From CAZMCH01 sp964564735 (lineage in GTDB: Bacteria; Poribacteria; DTPJ01): 27,265 nucleotides of DNA. Below the pieces are notes generated by a model. That model was not told where the DNA came from. It did not search any database and saw only the letters and a program-made list of their open reading frames with translations. Shown piece by piece: positions 1 to 8,503 of the stretch. A program made the position numbers and the translations under genes. The stretch lies in assembly GCA_964564735.1 (NCBI GenBank), contig CAZMCH010000056.1, forward strand, positions 1-27,265, written 5' to 3'. Every line of letters starts with the position of its first letter. The stretch's first letter is position 1.

Positions 1-1
1 T

Positions 2-94
2 TATTCAGATGCTCATATTGAACTCTATCGGATGCGACGTAGCACTACTCACGATATTCCTTTGCCAGAAGAGATTGTTATTCTTAAAAAGTAA
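2..94 (+). CDS. C-terminal fragment of an unknown protein (partial)
   Basis: An open frame enters from the left edge and ends at a TAA 9 nt before the next gene. It encodes about 30 residues ending in PLPEEIVILKK. The frame is open from the first complete codon and a Shine-Dalgarno-like AAGGAG follows the stop, so this looks like the tail of a real upstream gene in the same operon. Because the next gene is a type II restriction endonuclease, a DNA methyltransferase would be the natural partner. The visible residues contain no methyltransferase motif, so that identity is inference from position only. Confidence 0.55.
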   Translation, partial: YSDAHIELYRMRRSTTHDIPLPEEIVILKK

Positions 95-103
95 GGAGAG
101 TTT

Positions 104-955
104 ATGGCTAACATAAACAATTATGGACATCAAAGACATTATCCTGCTGAAATTTTTGGCTATCCCATAGAAAACAAATTTGCTGATGCGGAAAATATCA
201 GAAAAAAATACTTATGTCCTTTTAATGGTTATAAATGTTATAAGCTTAGTCGGTTAATAGATTATCCAATGGGAGTTTGTTCTACTTGGTGGACTAATAA
301 CGCCCCAATTGCCATTTGTCCCAAAAGATTTTTGCAAGATAAAACTATATTTATAAATGCTGCTAATCATGTTTTTGGTGATACAAACAATATATTACTT
401 TTTCAGGAAGTAAGACTCCAAAATATAGGCACATTTGATTTTGTTTTAGTTAAGCATAGACCTATTAGTAATGAAATAGAGGATTTCTGTGTTGTTGAAT
501 TTCAGACTTGCTCTACAACAAGCACTGGCAAACTTGTAAATGCGATACAAGACTTTATGAGTGGTGATAATATAGAAAATAACCGTTATGCCTATGGCAT
601 GAATACCTATAATGATATTAAACTGTCTTTTATTCAGATGCTAAATAAAGGTCAGGTCTTTGAAATCTGGAATAAGAAAATAATTTGGGCGGTTCAAAAA
701 TTTCTTTATGATAACATGGTGAATCGTTTTAGGCTAGAAAATATGGATTTTAATAGGGATGATGCCAATATCCTTTTGGTCTGTGATATTGATTATTCTT
801 GTGCTGACAGATTTAAGATAATTGTGGAGAATACATATTCTTCTACTATTGAAAATTTGATGAAAGCATTTAAAGGTTCTGAATTACCAAAAGTTGATGA
901 CTTCATAAAAATTCTACACGAAAAACTAAAACTGAATTTGGGAATAAAGATGTAG
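104..955 (+). CDS. NotI-type type II restriction endonuclease
   Basis: This is a 283-residue protein resembling the NotI restriction endonuclease family, which cleaves double-stranded DNA at a rare GC-rich site using a PD-(D/E)XK variant. Four cysteines (C38, C45, C59, C72, in CPFNGYKC, GVCS and ICPKRF) match the Cys4 iron site of NotI. The catalytic core is visible as E102 (FQEV), D112 (GTFDFVLV) and E132-x-Q134 (VVEFQ). The Gln in the usual Lys position is also a NotI trait. It is shorter than NotI itself (about 380 aa). The ATG follows AAGGAG with good spacing. The target sequence cannot be read from the protein. The cognate methyltransferase probably lies upstream, outside the window, which would make the locus a restriction-modification unit. 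Family assignment is fairly sure; activity is inferred. Confidence 0.82.
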   Translation: MANINNYGHQRHYPAEIFGYPIENKFADAENIRKKYLCPFNGYKCYKLSRLIDYPMGVCSTWWTNNAPIAICPKRFLQDKTIFINAANHVFGDTNNILLFQEVRLQNIGTFDFVLVKHRPISNEIEDFCVVEFQTCSTTSTGKLVNAIQDFMSGDNIENNRYAYGMNTYNDIKLSFIQMLNKGQVFEIWNKKIIWAVQKFLYDNMVNRFRLENMDFNRDDANILLVCDIDYSCADRFKIIVENTYSSTIENLMKAFKGSELPKVDDFIKILHEKLKLNLGIKM

Positions 956-975
956 ATAAAAACTGGAGGGCTAAC

Positions 976-1953
976 TTGTATAAAAAACTATCAGATGCAA
1001 AATTAAAAACGGGTGAAGATTTAGAAATAGGGGTCGTTTTCGCACCCGATCAAGAGAATGCCGAAGGCGTAGCGAAAGTCCTTCATCACAAAGGCGAACC
1101 TTGGCTTTCTCATGTCAACAGGGCTTTGAGTGGAGATATTAAGGAGTTAGAAACGAGATTCTATGTCGGCAAACTTGACGGTCAAATTGTTGCCAACATA
1201 ATGACTACGGAATATAATAGAACGGGCATACTTGGACATGTCTTTACTATGCCAGAGCAACGCCAAAAAGGCATCTGCAAATTCATCATGGAACAACAGA
1301 TGGCTGATTTCAAACGCAGAGGCGGAGGAATACTTATTCTCGGAACTGGCTTTAATTCTCATCCATACTGGATATATCACAGTTTCGGATTTCGAAGCAT
1401 CATTGAAAATACCGGCTATATGAGATTTTCGACGGAAGATGATTTTGAGCAAAAATATTTCATACCATCAAACGTTAAGGCTGTTGATGTTCAATGGAAG
1501 CATTGGCCGGTGATAAATGTCTTGATGTCTGTTCATGAAGCGGAATTGGTGAAAAGTGTTTCTGCGGGTCGCTATGGAATATTCAATTTTGAGGGTGGTT
1601 TCCTTCATTTCATAAATCAGATTGAAGAAGGAAAACTCAACGCAAAATTGTTGGAATCTGAATTGGGTGCAGTAGTTGGTTGTATCACTCTTGAGCAAGA
1701 TCGAAGATGGACAGGCAATACTTATATACTCGATATGTTCATGCACAGAAACTTTTTTTCTCATTATGATATTTTATTGAACTCAATAGAACTTCCCGAA
1801 GGCAAAATACAATGCTTTATTGATGCAAATGCCCCAAAAGAGAAAATAAACGCCCTTGAAAAAGCTGGTTTTGAACGTGAAGCTTTGCTAAAGAAGCAAT
1901 TTTCTTGGGGCAATGATTTGTATGACGTGATTTTATATTCAAGGTTCAAATAG
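976..1953 (+). CDS. GNAT-family N-acetyltransferase, probably two-domain
   Basis: A 325-residue protein with a GNAT fold in its first half. Strand beta4 and the acyl-CoA pyrophosphate loop are seen at GHVFTMPEQRQKGICKFIM, with the Q/R-x-x-G-x-G/A loop at Q95-I100 (QRQKGI). A Y-x-x-x-G-F element (YHSFGF) follows near residue 137. The second half (about 170-325) repeats the general rhythm of a GNAT domain, with an ending like EKAGFEREA, but I see no clear CoA loop there, so it may be a degenerate second domain. The TTG start is chosen because GGAGGG lies 5 nt upstream. It sits 20 nt after the NotI-like gene and 16 nt before the stress protein, probably in one transcript. The substrate is unknown. 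Confidence 0.75.
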   Translation: MYKKLSDAKLKTGEDLEIGVVFAPDQENAEGVAKVLHHKGEPWLSHVNRALSGDIKELETRFYVGKLDGQIVANIMTTEYNRTGILGHVFTMPEQRQKGICKFIMEQQMADFKRRGGGILILGTGFNSHPYWIYHSFGFRSIIENTGYMRFSTEDDFEQKYFIPSNVKAVDVQWKHWPVINVLMSVHEAELVKSVSAGRYGIFNFEGGFLHFINQIEEGKLNAKLLESELGAVVGCITLEQDRRWTGNTYILDMFMHRNFFSHYDILLNSIELPEGKIQCFIDANAPKEKINALEKAGFEREALLKKQFSWGNDLYDVILYSRFK

Positions 1954-1969
1954 AAGGCAAGGTTGATTT

Positions 1970-2809
1970 ATGCTAAAAAACATACTTGTTCCATTGGATG
2001 GCTCTGATTATAGCTGGAGCGCTGCACATCATGCAATACAGATAGCAAAGGCTTTTCGTGCAAAAATATATGGCTTAACCGTTACAGACGTCAAAATCAT
2101 TGACGGTCAAATCGCTGATGATCTGAATATAGACCATGAAGCTGTTGAAAAAATATATCGTGATAAAGGACATGCTTTGCTTGATCGGCTAAAGCAGGAA
2201 TGTGATTTGGCAAAACTTAAATTCAGCCCTATTACAACAACAGGCATGGTTACTGGTTCGATCTGCAAAAAAACTGCTGAGGTTAAAGCAGGATTGATAG
2301 CTATTGGCAAAAAAGGAGTCAATGCTTCATGGTCGGGCCCAATGCTTGGCTCTACTGCTGAATCACTAATAAGGCAATCCAAACGTTCAATTCTTCTTGC
2401 TCAGGAAAACTATAAACCAATTAGCTCTGTTTATGTTGCCTATGATGGCGCAGTTATTTCAATAAAAGCACTACGTTTTTCAGCTGAATTATGCTCAAAG
2501 TGTAAATGGGGATTAAGCATTATAACTGTCAAAAACTCCAAAGATCAATGTAAGAGGCTATTAGATCAAGCAGAAGAAACCGCAGGTTTACACGAATGTA
2601 AGCAAATATGCAAGATCGGAAAAAGTGGCGATGTAGTAAAGCAAATTCTTGATGTTACGTCTGAAGAACCTAACGCCCTAATTGTAATAGGTGCTTATAG
2701 CAGACGTCTGCATGAACTTATAATCGGTAGTGTTCCAGAACGGATCATTCATAAAGCGATACAACCTGTATTGATCTATCGTCCACAACGAATCTCAACG
2801 GAAGAATAA
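1970..2809 (+). CDS. Universal stress protein, tandem USP domains
   Basis: A 279-residue protein made of two UspA-type domains (about 1-145 and 150-276). The first begins with ILVPLDGSDYS and carries a nucleotide-binding signature at G113-x2-G116-x10-G127-S128, so it probably binds ATP. The second domain ends in a similar but altered loop (GAYSRRLHELIIGSV) followed by PVLIYRP. Two-domain USPs are cytoplasmic and respond to starvation, anoxia or envelope stress. The gene is directly followed, after only 4 nt, by two MscS-type channel genes. That suggests a joint role in osmotic or stress response. This functional link is inferred from gene order. Confidence 0.88.
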   Translation: MLKNILVPLDGSDYSWSAAHHAIQIAKAFRAKIYGLTVTDVKIIDGQIADDLNIDHEAVEKIYRDKGHALLDRLKQECDLAKLKFSPITTTGMVTGSICKKTAEVKAGLIAIGKKGVNASWSGPMLGSTAESLIRQSKRSILLAQENYKPISSVYVAYDGAVISIKALRFSAELCSKCKWGLSIITVKNSKDQCKRLLDQAEETAGLHECKQICKIGKSGDVVKQILDVTSEEPNALIVIGAYSRRLHELIIGSVPERIIHKAIQPVLIYRPQRISTEE

Positions 2810-2813
2810 AAAA

Positions 2814-3716
2814 ATGTGGGATAAATACAAAGGTTTTGTTTATGGCATTTTGACAATTATTATAATTGCCATATTACATAAAATAATGACCAAAATGCTC
2901 AAAAAATATGCCAAAAAGCATAATTTTACAGATGAGCATACGGTCTCGTTTTTAAGATATTGGCAATATGGATTCATGTTTATTGCTATAATAATTATTG
3001 TCATATCATTTTCTGGTGAGATACAGACGCTTGGAATAACGCTAGGCTTTATTGGTTCGATAATGGCTTGGATGCTTTCTGCTCCTGTCAGAAATATGGC
3101 TGGTTGGCTTTTCTTGATTGCAACAAAACCATTCAAAGTTGGTGATAGGATTATAATAGGTGATGTTATAGGTGATGTAATGGATATAACTATAAATTAT
3201 ATCATTCTTGATCAAGTTGGTGGCACAACTGTTGGTGAAGATAAATCTGGACGAGGAGTACTTATTCCTACTTCATGGTTGTTTGACAGGCTTATAAATA
3301 ATTATTCAATGAGATTGCCATCTGATGAAGACAATAAAAAATATCTACTTGATGAGGTTCTTGTTAGAATAACCTATGATTCCAATTGGGATACTGCCGA
3401 AAAGATTCTACTAGATTGTGTCAAAGAAGTTACTGCGGATGTGATTGCAGATATAGGACAAGAGCCATATATCAGGGCAGAATTTTTCCCTTCAGGTGTA
3501 TTTATAAGGATTCGTTATCTTGTCGCACCAACGGACAGACAAAGGGTTTGGTATGAAATAGTAAAACTTATATCTCAAAAGATAAATGAAAATGAAAATG
3601 TATCTTATGGCTTTAATAAAGCAAATGTCATTGTAAATCCACCAAATAAAAAACCATATCCACCCCAACATCCATCGTGGTTCTACAACGAGGAACTAAA
3701 AAATGCAAGACATTAG
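2814..3716 (+). CDS. MscS-family mechanosensitive channel (paralogue 1)
   Basis: A 300-residue inner-membrane protein of the small-conductance mechanosensitive channel family. Hydrophobic segments lie near residues 5-24 and 50-70. A pore-lining TM3-like helix follows (GITLGFIGSIMAWMLSAPV, about 80-98), running into the beta domain entry KPFKVGDRIIIGDVIGDV. A Gly-rich insertion (QVGGTTVGEDKSGRG) precedes the LIPTSWLF segment, which corresponds to the usual IPNS motif. The cytoplasmic vestibule domain ends near residue 280, followed by a Pro-rich tail. Such channels release osmolytes under membrane tension. It overlaps the next paralogue by 14 nt, so the two subunits are likely co-produced and may form mixed channels. 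Confidence 0.88.
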   Translation: MWDKYKGFVYGILTIIIIAILHKIMTKMLKKYAKKHNFTDEHTVSFLRYWQYGFMFIAIIIIVISFSGEIQTLGITLGFIGSIMAWMLSAPVRNMAGWLFLIATKPFKVGDRIIIGDVIGDVMDITINYIILDQVGGTTVGEDKSGRGVLIPTSWLFDRLINNYSMRLPSDEDNKKYLLDEVLVRITYDSNWDTAEKILLDCVKEVTADVIADIGQEPYIRAEFFPSGVFIRIRYLVAPTDRQRVWYEIVKLISQKINENENVSYGFNKANVIVNPPNKKPYPPQHPSWFYNEELKNARH

Positions 3717-4611
3717 ACAAATTTTACAGATGATAGTTAAGATACTCGATAGAATAATGAATTCCCAATATAAAGGAATTCTATTAAGTATAATAGTAGT
3801 AATATCTCTTATTATAATAAGGCGTATTCTGACAAAACTGATAGAAGCTTATGTCAACCGAAAAGCATACAAAGAAGAGAATGTCATACAATTTATGATG
3901 ACATGGAAATATGTATGGACTGCAATCATATTTATAATGGGTATTATAGCATTAAGCGGTTCAATGAAGGTTGTTGGAATATCTGCAGGTTTTATGGGTA
4001 TGGTTCTTGGATGGTCGCTTCAAGCCCCTGTCACTGGGATCGCCGCATGGCTTATGATAATTCTTAAAAGACCATTTAAAATAGGTGATCGTGTCATTAT
4101 TGCAGGTATTATCGGTGATGTTGTTGATGTAACATTAACTCATATAATCCTAAATCAAGTTGGTGGGACTGTCGGTGGAGAAGAACGTTCTGGAAGGGCG
4201 GTTCTTATACCAAACGCAATTATGTTTGGTCAGGTTATAATGAATTATACACTTCAGGAAGATTATATACTTGACGAAGTGCCTGTAAGGATAACCTTTG
4301 ATTCTGATTGGGAAGAGGCAGAAAGGGTATTAATTGAATCTGCAAAGACTGTTTTGTATGATGTAATAGAAAAAACTAACGAGATGCCATTTATAAGGGC
4401 AGAACTTTTTGATGCTGGTGTATTAATGCGACTGAGATATAAAGTTGATCCACCGAGGAGGCAGGAGATTTCAACATATATAGTTAAAGAGATATTCAGG
4501 GAATTTGGGAAAAATCCGAAGGTTGAATTCTGTTATCCCAAATCTGAAATAACTTATGAATGGAAAAAAGGACAAATAGAGGAAAATAATAAGAATGAGC
4601 AAGAAAAATAG
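3703..4611 (+). CDS. MscS-family mechanosensitive channel (paralogue 2)
   Basis: A 302-residue MscS-type channel, clearly paralogous to the preceding gene. Shared elements are the TM3 (GISAGFMGMVLGWSLQAPVT), the entry to the beta domain (RPFKIGDRVIIAGIIGDVVDV), the Gly-rich insertion (QVGGTVGGEERSGRA) and VLIPNAIMFG. It keeps a more canonical LQAPV at the pore helix kink where paralogue 1 has LSAPV. The start codon lies inside the end of paralogue 1 (14 nt overlap), which implies translational coupling. The C-terminal tail is charged (KKGQIEENNKNEQEK). Hetero-oligomer formation with paralogue 1 is possible but inferred. Confidence 0.88.
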   Translation: MQDIRQILQMIVKILDRIMNSQYKGILLSIIVVISLIIIRRILTKLIEAYVNRKAYKEENVIQFMMTWKYVWTAIIFIMGIIALSGSMKVVGISAGFMGMVLGWSLQAPVTGIAAWLMIILKRPFKIGDRVIIAGIIGDVVDVTLTHIILNQVGGTVGGEERSGRAVLIPNAIMFGQVIMNYTLQEDYILDEVPVRITFDSDWEEAERVLIESAKTVLYDVIEKTNEMPFIRAELFDAGVLMRLRYKVDPPRRQEISTYIVKEIFREFGKNPKVEFCYPKSEITYEWKKGQIEENNKNEQEK

Positions 4612-4635
4612 GCTTGATAAATGAGGTAAAAAGAT

Positions 4636-6816
4636 ATGATTACAGAAAACCAATTATTAGATATAGATTTATATCCTGATATTAATATACTCAGAGATAT
4701 GAGAGAGTTTTTTGCGTCTGGTTTTTTTGAAATGCCGAATGAATCGCCTATAAGGAGATGGTCGAGGGCAGTTAGAAGGCGTTTTGAGAATCGATCTTTA
4801 CATGAATATAAAGGAAACTTGCTTTATCCAAGCGGTTCTGCCTCAACTGGAGAAGAAGATCATATACTTTCACCAAGTTATTCATATACTTATGGATATA
4901 GCGAATGGGCTTTAAATGACAGGATTTCCAAATGTAATGATGAGTCAGAAAGGCAAACGCTTGAATCCATGAGAGAACATATGCGTGATTTTGAATCGAG
5001 ACTCAATGCTATTAGAGGACCTCATACTGTTGGTGGAGGTGGTTATACTCATAGCGTTCCGAATTACGGCAGGGTTATTCGTGAAGGCTTAAATAAACAT
5101 TCAAAAAGGATTGCAAAAGGACTTGCCCATGCAAAAAAACATCAAGATACTGAGAAAATAGACTTTTATCTTGGTATGCAGGATGTTATTAAGGGCATAA
5201 AGGTATGGCATCAAAATATACTTAATGAATTGCGCACAGCAAAATTTGATGACCCCGATCTTGAATTCAACAGAACAAGGCTGATTTCTGCATACGAGCA
5301 AGTGCCTTTTAAACCAGCGCGCAGTTTTTTTGAGGCTATGATTGCATACAATTTTACTTATTACCTTGATGACTGTGATAATCCGGGACGAGTTGACCAA
5401 GAGCTATTCCCATATTATGAAAATGACCTAAAACAAGGCTTAACTTCACATGAGGAAGCTGTAAAACTCATTAGAAATCTTTGGGAAAATGCTGATATAA
5501 ATAATGGTTGGAGCGCTGGTATAGGTGGAACAACTCCAAAAGGTGAACCTGCATATAATGAGTTAACCATCGCTTGTCTTGAGTCTGCACACAAAATCCG
5601 ACGCCCAAATTTACAGCTACATATTAGAAAGGATATGCCTCAGGAAGTCTGGGATTCAGCATTAGACACAATAGCAACAGGATGCGGTCTCCCTGCCTTA
5701 TATAACGAGGAGGTTTATATATCATCTTTGCGAGAAGCGCATCTTGGCATACATGAAGAAGACTTTGGCTGGCATAACGGAGGCGGATGCACTGAAACGA
5801 TGATTCATGGTCGTTCAAATGTCGGTTCTCTTGATGCTGGAATAAATTTGCCTTTAATATTCATAGATACGCTAAGAGATCATCTTTCTAACGCTAAAAG
5901 CTTTGAGGATTTTGTTTCAGAATATAAAAATGATGTTGCCAGAGTTGTTAACCAAATCGCCCATGATGTTAGTCGTGATCAGGAGGCAAAGGCTAGATTA
6001 CGTCCACAACCTATGCGAAGTTTTTTAATTGACGATTGTATAGATAGCGGAATTGAGTTTAATGCAGGCGGGGCTAGATATAATTGGAGTGTTATTAACG
6101 TTGCTGGACTTGCCAATGTAATAGATTCGCTATCAGCAATAAAAGAGGTAGTATTTGAAAAGAAAGAAAAAACAGGTATAGAATTATGGGATATATTGAG
6201 AAATAATTTCGAAGGTGAGGAGGCTTTCCGAAAACGCCTTGAGAGATGCCCAAGATTTGGAAATGATGATCCAATCGCTGATGAAATAGCAAAGGATATT
6301 GCGGGATTTGTTTTTGGCGAATTTTTAAGATATGCACCTTGGCGAGGGGGAAAATTCCTTGCATCATGTCTCATGTTCGTAACCTATGCTGATGCTGGAT
6401 TACCTGTGAGCGCTACTCCTGATGGACGTTTGTCTGGTTCGCCTTTGGCTGATTCTGCGGGACCTGTTCAGGGACGAGATAAAAAAGGTCCAACCGCTAT
6501 GCTAAAAAGCGTTGCATCTATTCCTCATCATCTTGCACCGGGGACACTTGTAATTAATGTCAGATTTATAAAAAGTATATTTAAGTCAAAAGAAGATAGA
6601 GCAGAATTGCAGAATTTGATAAGAACATATTTTGACATGGGCGGGATGCAATTACAAATTAACGTAATTGATCAAGAAATACTAAGGGATGCTATTGCAC
6701 ATCCAGAGAATTATCAGGATTTGATTATCCGTATCGGCGGGTATTCTGAATATTTTAACAGGCTAACTGACGTATTAAAGCATACGGTATTGGAGAGGAC
6801 AGAACATAGCGTATAA
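4636..6816 (+). CDS. Glycyl radical enzyme (PFL-like), substrate unknown
   Basis: A 726-residue glycyl radical enzyme, oxygen-sensitive when activated and hence a sign of anaerobic metabolism. The C-terminal radical domain carries R699-I-G-G702-Y703, with G702 the predicted radical site, and the ending is family-typical (ELR-like stretch, VLERTEH). The thiyl cysteine is C385 in the loop HNGGGCTE, with E387 as the likely acid/base. The loop has C-T-E where diol dehydratases and CutC have C-V-E and PFL has C-C. Length matches PFL-family lyases and dehydratases. No radical SAM activase is encoded next to it or elsewhere in the window, so activation must come from elsewhere. GAGG lies upstream of the ATG. 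The reaction cannot be assigned; it is probably a dehydratase or lyase of a clade without a characterised member. Confidence 0.88.
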   Translation: MITENQLLDIDLYPDINILRDMREFFASGFFEMPNESPIRRWSRAVRRRFENRSLHEYKGNLLYPSGSASTGEEDHILSPSYSYTYGYSEWALNDRISKCNDESERQTLESMREHMRDFESRLNAIRGPHTVGGGGYTHSVPNYGRVIREGLNKHSKRIAKGLAHAKKHQDTEKIDFYLGMQDVIKGIKVWHQNILNELRTAKFDDPDLEFNRTRLISAYEQVPFKPARSFFEAMIAYNFTYYLDDCDNPGRVDQELFPYYENDLKQGLTSHEEAVKLIRNLWENADINNGWSAGIGGTTPKGEPAYNELTIACLESAHKIRRPNLQLHIRKDMPQEVWDSALDTIATGCGLPALYNEEVYISSLREAHLGIHEEDFGWHNGGGCTETMIHGRSNVGSLDAGINLPLIFIDTLRDHLSNAKSFEDFVSEYKNDVARVVNQIAHDVSRDQEAKARLRPQPMRSFLIDDCIDSGIEFNAGGARYNWSVINVAGLANVIDSLSAIKEVVFEKKEKTGIELWDILRNNFEGEEAFRKRLERCPRFGNDDPIADEIAKDIAGFVFGEFLRYAPWRGGKFLASCLMFVTYADAGLPVSATPDGRLSGSPLADSAGPVQGRDKKGPTAMLKSVASIPHHLAPGTLVINVRFIKSIFKSKEDRAELQNLIRTYFDMGGMQLQINVIDQEILRDAIAHPENYQDLIIRIGGYSEYFNRLTDVLKHTVLERTEHSV

Positions 6817-6844
6817 TAACAAACATCATCTCTTCTTTTTCAAA

Positions 6845-6880
6845 GGTGCTAAGTGATTATAGCACCATATATTTTTTTAT
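6845..6880 (+). terminator. Intrinsic terminator after the glycyl radical enzyme
   Basis: A perfect 7-bp stem GGTGCTA (6845-6851) and TAGCACC (6860-6866) encloses an 8-nt loop and is followed by an AT stretch with a run of seven T. It stands 28 nt after the stop codon and probably ends the first operon. Confidence 0.75.
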
Positions 6881-6926
6881 TGCTTTCGGATGCCTAACCA
6901 GATTAATTATACGAGTTTTTCGCTTA

Positions 6927-6935
6927 TGATATAAA
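6927..6935 (+). promoter_or_regulatory. Candidate extended -10 promoter for the repeat-protein operon
   Basis: The sequence TGATATAAA gives an extended -10 element (TGn then TATAAA at 6930-6935). No good -35 stands 17 nt upstream. It lies just after a terminator and about 135 nt before the next start codon, where a promoter would be expected. The support is moderate. Confidence 0.35.
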
Positions 6936-6945
6936 ATTATGCCAA

Positions 6946-6983
6946 ATGTCATTCCAGCATCTGCTGGTATACATAAAGTCTCC
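6946..6983. repeat. Short palindrome CCAGCA-TC-TGCTGG in the leader
   Basis: CCAGCA (6954-6959) and TGCTGG (6962-6967) form a 6-bp perfect inverted repeat within TGTCATTCCAGC...GGTATAC...AAAGTC. The overall pattern looks like a decayed copy of the common dispersed repeat TGTCATTCCCGC..GCGGGAATCCAGTC. That relation is an inference from appearance. It lies in the 5' untranslated region of the next gene. Confidence 0.35.
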
Positions 6984-7071
6984 CTTTCCCAAAGTGAGAT
7001 TTCGAGGAATTCTCAAAAGATTTATAGATACAAAAACCAATTTGATTGACCATTATATAGGAGGTATGATA

Positions 7072-8322
7072 ATGCCTGCTCCAACGAAAATATATTTTGC
7101 ACAAATAGCATCAGGTCCATGGGCAGATTGGGTTCAAGTAGTGAATGTTAGTAATGAGCAATCGCATGTAATGGCTATTGCTCGTAATGAAAATGGAGAG
7201 ACTGTCTGGTCAGGAGAAAAATCACTGAGACCATTTCAGGCTTGGGTTGTTCCTGTTGAGCCTGCCTCTGAAAAACAAGAACTTTCCCTTACAGTATCAT
7301 CTGATAAAGGCATTGTTGGGGAGAGGCATTGCCATCTTGGAACTGAGGTTCTTGCATTCCCCGGCGCAGCGCCTGAACTCAGAAATATGGGCAGAAGGCT
7401 TTTTTATCCAGAAATAGTCGCAGGATGTGCTGATTTCTTCCGAGTTTTCAATGTCAGCGATCAACCAGCTATGGTTAATGTTATTGTTCGTGATATAAAC
7501 GGAAAAGTAACAAAGCAATTTGGCAGAGAAATTAAGCCTCTTTGTTTTTGGAGTTTCTTTGATGCTGATGTCGGAAACGTTCAAGGAACGCTTGAACTAA
7601 TCTCAACTCAACCAATTGTATCAGAAAGACATCTACATTATGGCGAGGCAATTCAAGGTGTTGCAGTTGGACAATTAGCACAAGTTATGGATGTTACCCC
7701 TTTACCAACAAAAATTTATTTTGCACAGATTGCCGCTGGAACTTGGGGCGACTGGGTTCAGGTCATTAATCATAGCGACGAAACCGCCAAGATTGTTGCG
7801 ACTGCAAGAGATGAACAAGGTATAGCAAAATGGTCTAACGAAAAAAGCCTTGATCCTTATCAGGGATGGATTGTCCCTGTCGATCCTGTTGCTAATCAGG
7901 TAGATTTCTCTCTTACTGTATCAGCAGATAAGCACATAGTTGGAGAAAGGCATTGTCATTTAGAAAAACAAGTTCTTCCCTTCCCGGGTGCTAGCCCAGA
8001 GACAAGAACCGCTGGTAGAAGGCTTTTCTTTCCTGAACTTGTAGCGGGTAGTTACGATTTCTTTAGAGTTCTAAATATAACTGAACATCCAGCACTTGTC
8101 AATGCAATTGTCCGTAATACTGATGGTATAATTGTGAGGCAGACAAATGCGCAAATAGCCCCTTTTGGATATTGGACATTACCAGATGAAGCAACTAATA
8201 ATGCACAAGGAACGCTTGAAATATTTTCAACTCAAATAGTTGTAGGGGAACGGCATTTGCACTATGGACAGCAATATCACCCCGGCGTTGCAATAGGTCA
8301 GCTTGGACAGGTCATCGATTAA
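7072..8322 (+). CDS. Four-unit internally repeated beta-rich protein, unknown function
   Basis: A 416-residue protein built from a duplicated block of 208 residues (first copy from T5, second from T213, both starting TKIYFAQIA). Each block itself holds two related units of about 100 residues. The units end in GERHCHL, SERHLHYG, GERHCHL and GERHLHYG, so an E-R-H-x-H motif occurs four times. The strand-rich, loop-rich sequence suggests Ig-like or jelly-roll domains. No signal peptide or transmembrane segment is visible. The ATG at 7072 is preferred because AGGAGG (7059-7064) is spaced correctly. An in-frame ATG at 6946 would add 42 residues of non-repeat, hairpin-bearing leader and lacks this site; the ATG at 7066 sits too close to it. 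I do not recognise a named family; similar repeats of unknown function occur in environmental bacteria. Confidence 0.75.
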   Translation: MPAPTKIYFAQIASGPWADWVQVVNVSNEQSHVMAIARNENGETVWSGEKSLRPFQAWVVPVEPASEKQELSLTVSSDKGIVGERHCHLGTEVLAFPGAAPELRNMGRRLFYPEIVAGCADFFRVFNVSDQPAMVNVIVRDINGKVTKQFGREIKPLCFWSFFDADVGNVQGTLELISTQPIVSERHLHYGEAIQGVAVGQLAQVMDVTPLPTKIYFAQIAAGTWGDWVQVINHSDETAKIVATARDEQGIAKWSNEKSLDPYQGWIVPVDPVANQVDFSLTVSADKHIVGERHCHLEKQVLPFPGASPETRTAGRRLFFPELVAGSYDFFRVLNITEHPALVNAIVRNTDGIIVRQTNAQIAPFGYWTLPDEATNNAQGTLEIFSTQIVVGERHLHYGQQYHPGVAIGQLGQVID

Positions 8323-8326
8323 GACT

Positions 8327-8503
8327 ATGGCAACATATATTAACAAAAATCATATACAAATCTTAAAGGAATACTTTGAAGGAAGAAAAGACCTGGATTT
8401 CATGTTGATTTTAACTGATCTAGATGATGATTTCGCTGATTTTATCATAGGTGATTATAAGGGGAGAAACGGAATTGTTTGGAAAGACAAAGGAGCAATA
8501 TGA
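8327..8503 (+). CDS. Small hypothetical protein (58 aa)
   Basis: A short, acidic protein starting MATYINKNHIQILKEYF and containing LILTDLDDDFADFIIGDY. It begins 4 nt after the repeat-protein stop; an alternative in-frame ATG at 8303 would overlap that gene by 20 nt and give 66 residues. Its stop overlaps the next start as ATGA, so it is translationally linked to the URO-D family gene, which argues that it is real. No recognised domain. Tight packing on both sides suggests a shared operon. Confidence 0.6.
   Translation: MATYINKNHIQILKEYFEGRKDLDFMLILTDLDDDFADFIIGDYKGRNGIVWKDKGAI

Noticed and set aside
5979..6374. Minus-strand ORF of 131 residues inside the glycyl radical enzyme gene
   Set aside because: It overlaps a clearly coding gene entirely, has no recognisable motif and no ribosome site, so it is a shadow frame.
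6946..7071. Upstream start giving a 458-residue repeat protein
   Set aside because: The added 42 residues do not match the repeat, cover a palindrome, and the AGGAGG site is placed for the ATG at 7072.
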